DNA of 64,000 nt from Campylorhamphus procurvoides (lineage: Eukaryota; Chordata; Aves; Passeriformes; Dendrocolaptidae): assembly GCA_013396655.1 (NCBI GenBank), contig WBMV01008585.1, forward strand, positions 514,629 to 578,628. Direction: 5' to 3'. Numbering within the stretch: the stretch's first letter is position 1; the number at the start of each line of letters is the position of its first letter. Position numbers and translations under genes: made by a program. This document shows positions 59,501-64,000 of the stretch, in pieces. The notes below the pieces were generated by a model, which was not told the DNA's origin, searched no databases, and saw only the letters and a list, made by a program, of their open reading frames with translations.

Positions 59501-62500
59501 ACGCTAGTTGTGCAATGGAACTAATAACCAGGCAAGGAATCTTATAACCCAAATAATTGAAACTCTGAGAAGAAGCAGTGCAGTTCCTTGACCCTGGAAT
59601 GTGCACTGTCCTCTTCACTGTCATGGTCATGAAATTCTGACATAAATAAAAGTTGATATAAAACCTCCCCATCATAGCAGCCACGGGGCGGCCAGAGCTT
59701 ATAACCTCTGTGCTACCAGAATGCTCAAAGGCAGCTGAGAAGCAGCAACATCTGCATACACTGCAGGTGGCAAACGCCTTCTGTGCCAGGGTGACAGCGT
59801 GCTGCAGTGGGGATGGAGTAGCCTGTGGGGCATCTGTCTGCTCCTAATGCAAATACCCACCTGAGCTGAAGACTTTCTGAGGAAGAGTTTTCTATTTTAA
59901 AAAAAAAAGTGGTGTTTTTATCAGAATTTTCTTTTAAAAAGTATCAGTCAATCAGAAACACAGAACGCACTGCATACTATATCATTTAAAGGATCAGCAA
60001 CAAATGGTTAATAATAACAGCTTGTTATTCAGCCATATGTCAACACTGCTTCCACGTGCTATCAGGTAAATACCTAAAAATAATTTTACCTTCCAAAATC
60101 AGATCACTAAAAATATGGGGAATAGTACTCAAAATGCTATTGTAAAATATTCACAAAAAGTAATTTTATTAACTCCATGCTAACATGATAACTGAGGCAA
60201 AGTTGACTCCATCTACTTTTCCAATGTAATGTGCTAATTATATAAAGAGCTATTTTTCTTTACTGATGGGAAATTTAATACAACTGGAAAAAGCAGATAA
60301 AATTCACTAAATGTCTTGTGAGATGGATATACTACTGTGTGTTCCTTCATAACCTTACTGAAACCAGGGACAGGAAAAAAATATGAAAAAAAATCGAGAT
60401 CAATAGTTTTTTCGGTTTTATAACCCTCTTATTAGACATGCAATTTTACTAGCTAAATTGCTACTGAGTTTTGTTTAACCTTTGCTGAGGGGTGCAGCCC
60501 TTTTTTGAGCAGCCCTCCTTCCTCACCAGCCATTAGTCCCATTCTGCCCGAGCATGACGCAGGTTTGGGAGAGGAGAACTATCAAGTCTAGAATAATTTC
60601 TGAATGCAAAGTCACTTCTTGCTTGGGCTCAAAATTTCCCCCCTATAGTCTTCTCAAATTTGGAGGTCAGCTGCTGCCACCTCTCCCAGCTCTTTCTGTG
60701 CTACAGGGACTGCCTGGGCCCTGATGTTCCAACTCAAACTGTTGATTACCCAGGCTGCACTTTATTTTCCGGCATCACCAGAAGCCCAGGCTTCACACGT
60801 CAGGCTTAGCTGGCTGGCAGGCTAGTGGCTCTGCAGCTCTTGTAGCCGAGCTGAAAGGCCTTAGAGGATGAACAATGATAGATCTCGACAAAGCTCTTGT
60901 CTTCCCTGGTTCCTCAACCCCTTCCTCATCTTTGCTGCTGGAGCTTCCACATGGGTGAGATCTGCCTTGCCAGCACAGTGGTTTGTCCAGGGGCAGTGGG
61001 GATGGGGCTCAGTGCTTCATCTTTCTTACAGGACACATACTTCCTTTTTTGTACCACCCAGGAACTCTAATGGCAAAGCGTGCTCAGGGTGCTGGCCTGG
61101 CTAGAGCCCTGTGGCTCACCCTGTGTTGCCCCACATCACAATACCCGCACAGCCTCGCAGTGGGAGCACCCAGGACTGCACTCAGTGCATTCAGCTGAGT
61201 CCTCCCTGCCTCTTCCTCCTCCATTTTAAATGGTGTTCATACCTCTCACAGTGGACCATTGTGATTCATGAGCGAACATCTCTGACATGATCTGCAAAGA
61301 AAAGGTGCTGCATGCTCTCAGTGCTGTTCATTTCTCAGAACAAAGCTGCTTAAGAACACAGGACTTGCACCATGTACAGTAGACATTTCTGGCATAGCTT
61401 TTACTGAGGTTAATATAATATTCATAACACTGCTAAAGGACTGCTTGTTGGACAAAAGGATTTTGCTACTGGCATTTATCTATAGAAAAGTTTTTCTGTT
61501 TTATGCCCACATACTAGCATATAATTATAGTAATAAAGTCTAGTCCCTCGCTTGAAGTGACTGCTGCCAGTATTATGAAATCATGGCAATGGTTGTAAAA
61601 ATAAAAGAGGTCATAACCCCTCCACACACACCCCCCCACTCTGTAGCTGATATGAAATAGCTTTGGTGGGAAAATGCAGACCTTTAAACTTTCTCTACCA
61701 AACTCAATGCATTCTGTATTTAACTTATCCTCTAAAACAGTTTGTATTATAGGAATTTGAAAACTGCATATAACCATGGAAAAAGTCTGGACTTAATTAG
61801 CTACTGAGTTGAGCTCAGTTTAAGCAAAATAACAACCATTTCTTTGTGTTAACTATTTTTAATTATATGCGTTTCATGCATCAGCCTGTCCTTATGCCAA
61901 GACTTTTCGAGAATCAACTTCTGCCTCACTGTTCTAGTTTTGGCAAAGAAAAGTATCAGGAAATGTCTGCATGAAGATGCTTTTTCATGTCTAGCAGGGC
62001 AAGAACATTTCTTTCTCAGGAAAAAAGCCAATTATCTTAGAATTGCTGTGACATCAAGCACAATATGTTACAAGCTCCCAGGTGCCTCCTGGTAAAGCAG
62101 TAGAGGGAGTGGGAGGAAAGGCAAGGACAGGGAGGAAAGATTGCTGCCCATATTCTTTGCAGACACTTTTCCAGTCTTCTGCAGCAAATGCCCCTTTTCC
62201 CCCATTACCAACATAAACCTTAGAAAAAAATATTTAGGGGACTATGGAGTTAAGCCATGCAAGAAGAAACAGCAGAGTAGGCACAACCAAAGCGCCTGTA
62301 TGTCACAGCAAACTGTAGAAGCCAGCACCCATGTGCACCCATGGGACAGTGCAAGGCTGTCTCTGGCTGCCAAGCAACTCGGGGTACAAAGGTGCACATA
62401 CGGCTTTTTTGTTCCTTTCTCTTCAGAATTGTTACACTGAGGCCCTGGTATCACAAAGTGTTTCCACCACCCTGCTGAAAGAGGTTGAACTTTCTTAGGT

Positions 62501-62986
62501 GCTCCTAGTTAATCTCAAAAAATCATGCCCTGCTTGTCAATATTACTTGGACACCTGACTTTACTTTTTGATCTCCAAAAATTGCAGGTTCAGATTTGAC
62601 TTTATCCAAAAGATGACAGAATTGAAGGTGTCATCAGAGAGTAAGAAGAGGAATTAAGATGAATTAAGAGATAAGCAAGTGCAATACTGCTGCATTTGAC
62701 AGACTCTTCCTGTTCCCTCAGCTCTTCATAGTTTGAAGAGTGTCAAACGCATACAGTGAAGGCAGTTGAAAAGTACAATTCCCAGCATGGCCCTGAATGA
62801 TCTGTCTTGTTTTGTTTTCTTAGCTGAGGCCTTTGGAGCCAGCTGGAAAAGAAAAACAACAAAACTCTCTTTTTCACTCTTCTTTACTGGAAGTGGAAAG
62901 TGAAGAAGAATAAGGAAGGTAGAGGAAGAGGAAGGTAACAGTAATAACTTATAGGTTGACAAAGTCAGAAAAGAAGCTCAGAAAGA
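53539..62986. other. Unique non-coding sequence
   Basis: No gene or mobile element recognised over about 9.4 kb. Open frames of 130-140 codons (55391-55807 plus, 56232-56639 minus, 56993-57412 minus) carry no family motifs and coincide with local composition shifts. The stretch 59940-60290 is AT-rich and repeat-free and could be a conserved non-coding element, but this cannot be tested here. Confidence 0.45.
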
Positions 62987-63397
62987 GTGATACAGGACGT
63001 AGGTTTTCAGATAATGCTAAGAATTATGAAAAACTCACTTGAATGGAAAACTGGAGGCTCTTTAGACCTTCCCTTTTGCTCCCGTGTTTCATTCAAGAAA
63101 ACAAAAATTCAGAAAATGAGTCAAGCAGGGAACAAACAGGTTAAGCTTAGAGAGCAAAGCAATAAAGTAAAAAATATCATGACAGATTCTGCTCTTGTTT
63201 ATCCTGAAGTAAATATTGAATTGTCCCATTGGGACAACTCTGAGTTTGCCTCAACACAACTGAAAGCAGAATGTGGCCCTTGCACAATATGTCCAGATGT
63301 TCCTTTTTTCTATGATGAAAATGTGAGAGTTTCAAAGAGATCTCTCAGACTGACAAAATCCACAGCCTCCACCCTCTCCCCATGTAGCTCTACTTAA
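62987..63397 (+). other. Unrecognised 136-codon open frame, low confidence
   Basis: The frame is open from 62987 to a stop at 63395-63397, with an ATG at 63117 inside it. The second half is balanced in composition, with a Tyr motif (VYPEVNIEL), a CGPCTIC segment and a basic, Ser/Thr-rich end. These features give a mildly protein-like impression, but I cannot assign a family, and the first half is Lys-rich like the surrounding AT-rich DNA. No splice sites, neighbouring exons or poly-A signal could be tied to it. It may be a chance frame, a lone exon or a retrocopy relic. Confidence 0.15.
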
Positions 63398-64000
63398 TTC
63401 AGCTGGTTACACCAGAGACAACTAGACTTTTGGCTCAATGAACATTTCTTTTCAATGTTTTACATTGTAAACCTACTATACAGGTTTGTTGGTGCCTGCA
63501 GTTTAGCAAACCAAAGCCATGGTGCTTTCACAAAGATGGCTGGTCCAAGGGAAACCTTCCTGATGTCTAAGACAGCAACATTTTTCTTTTCTTCTGACCT
63601 TGTCTGCAGAGACTATCAGCAACCTGCAGAAGGAAATATTCCCCTTGTATCTCTTGGATATCATGTTGGCCACAGATAATCAGCAGGCAGAAAGGTGATT
63701 GTTAAATATTTGCTGCTGAACTGCCTGGTGCAGGCATACATCCTTCACTTCAGCTGTCTCTCACAGTGTCTCTGGCTGAATGATCTCATTTTGCATGGAG
63801 TCCCTGCATTTTGTAAAGAAGCCCAGAGATATAGAAGGGATCCATCATTTTACACTCCCATGCCAAATTCTGGCAGTGTCTAAGCAGGTGCTCAGACATG
63901 CTGGAGATCCAGAAAATCAAGGTAATTACTTAACAAGATGGATAGTTGGTTTGACTCACTGCTCTTTGTGGATGTGTTCATGATTACTGCAGGAGCCAAA
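63398..64000. other. Unique non-coding sequence to window end
   Basis: Short overlapping frames only (63455-63679, 63695-63883, 63780-63983). Nothing recognisable. Confidence 0.5.

Overview
The window looks like non-coding DNA from a bird (or another sauropsid). The evidence is four substantial CR1 LINE remnants plus short CR1 3' ends on both strands, a decayed endogenous-retrovirus pol segment of a type common in birds, moderate AT-richness, and no long open frame with recognisable homology to a host gene. I see no operon structure, tRNA, rRNA or CRISPR. I could not place the window near a named gene; it may be intergenic or inside a large intron. The species is not determinable from what I can see.

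Layout. 1-1613 is unique sequence. 1614-5631 and 5633-9650 are two apparently identical 4018-bp blocks separated by one N; this is almost certainly an unmerged contig overlap rather than a biological duplication. 9651-10533 is unique and carries a 12-bp-arm hairpin and a GT/GC alternating tract. 10534-14086 is a transposon mosaic: the C-terminal part of CR1 ORF2 (minus), a CR1 ORF1 remnant (plus), an LTR-less RNase H-integrase pol fragment of an endogenous retrovirus (plus), and a CR1 3' end (plus). 14087-25232 is mostly unique, with a perfect palindrome containing an everted AGGTCA pair at 17.88 kb, an AT-rich stretch dense in homeodomain-type cores around 21.3 kb, and a 14-unit AGAAT array at 21.8 kb. 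25233-26440 is a cluster of tiny contigs joined by single Ns whose shared ends indicate that two are in the wrong order. 26386-26849 resembles a solo LTR. 28450-29070 is a decayed non-CR1 LINE (minus). 31200-32745 is an old CR1 (plus). A 53-base gap lies at 38870-38922. 49011-49906 is a third large CR1 (minus) whose middle is missing exactly at an N. The rest is unremarkable, apart from two open frames (53.0 kb and 63.0 kb) that I do not recognise and rate as probably chance.

No genes work together here. The most consequential observations concern the assembly (a false 4-kb duplication, a misordered contig cluster, a LINE interior lost at an N) and the layered history of mobile elements. I did not find a convincing new biological system; the best candidates for follow-up are the ER6-type palindrome and the LINE remnant with a C-terminal Cys-rich segment still open in one frame.
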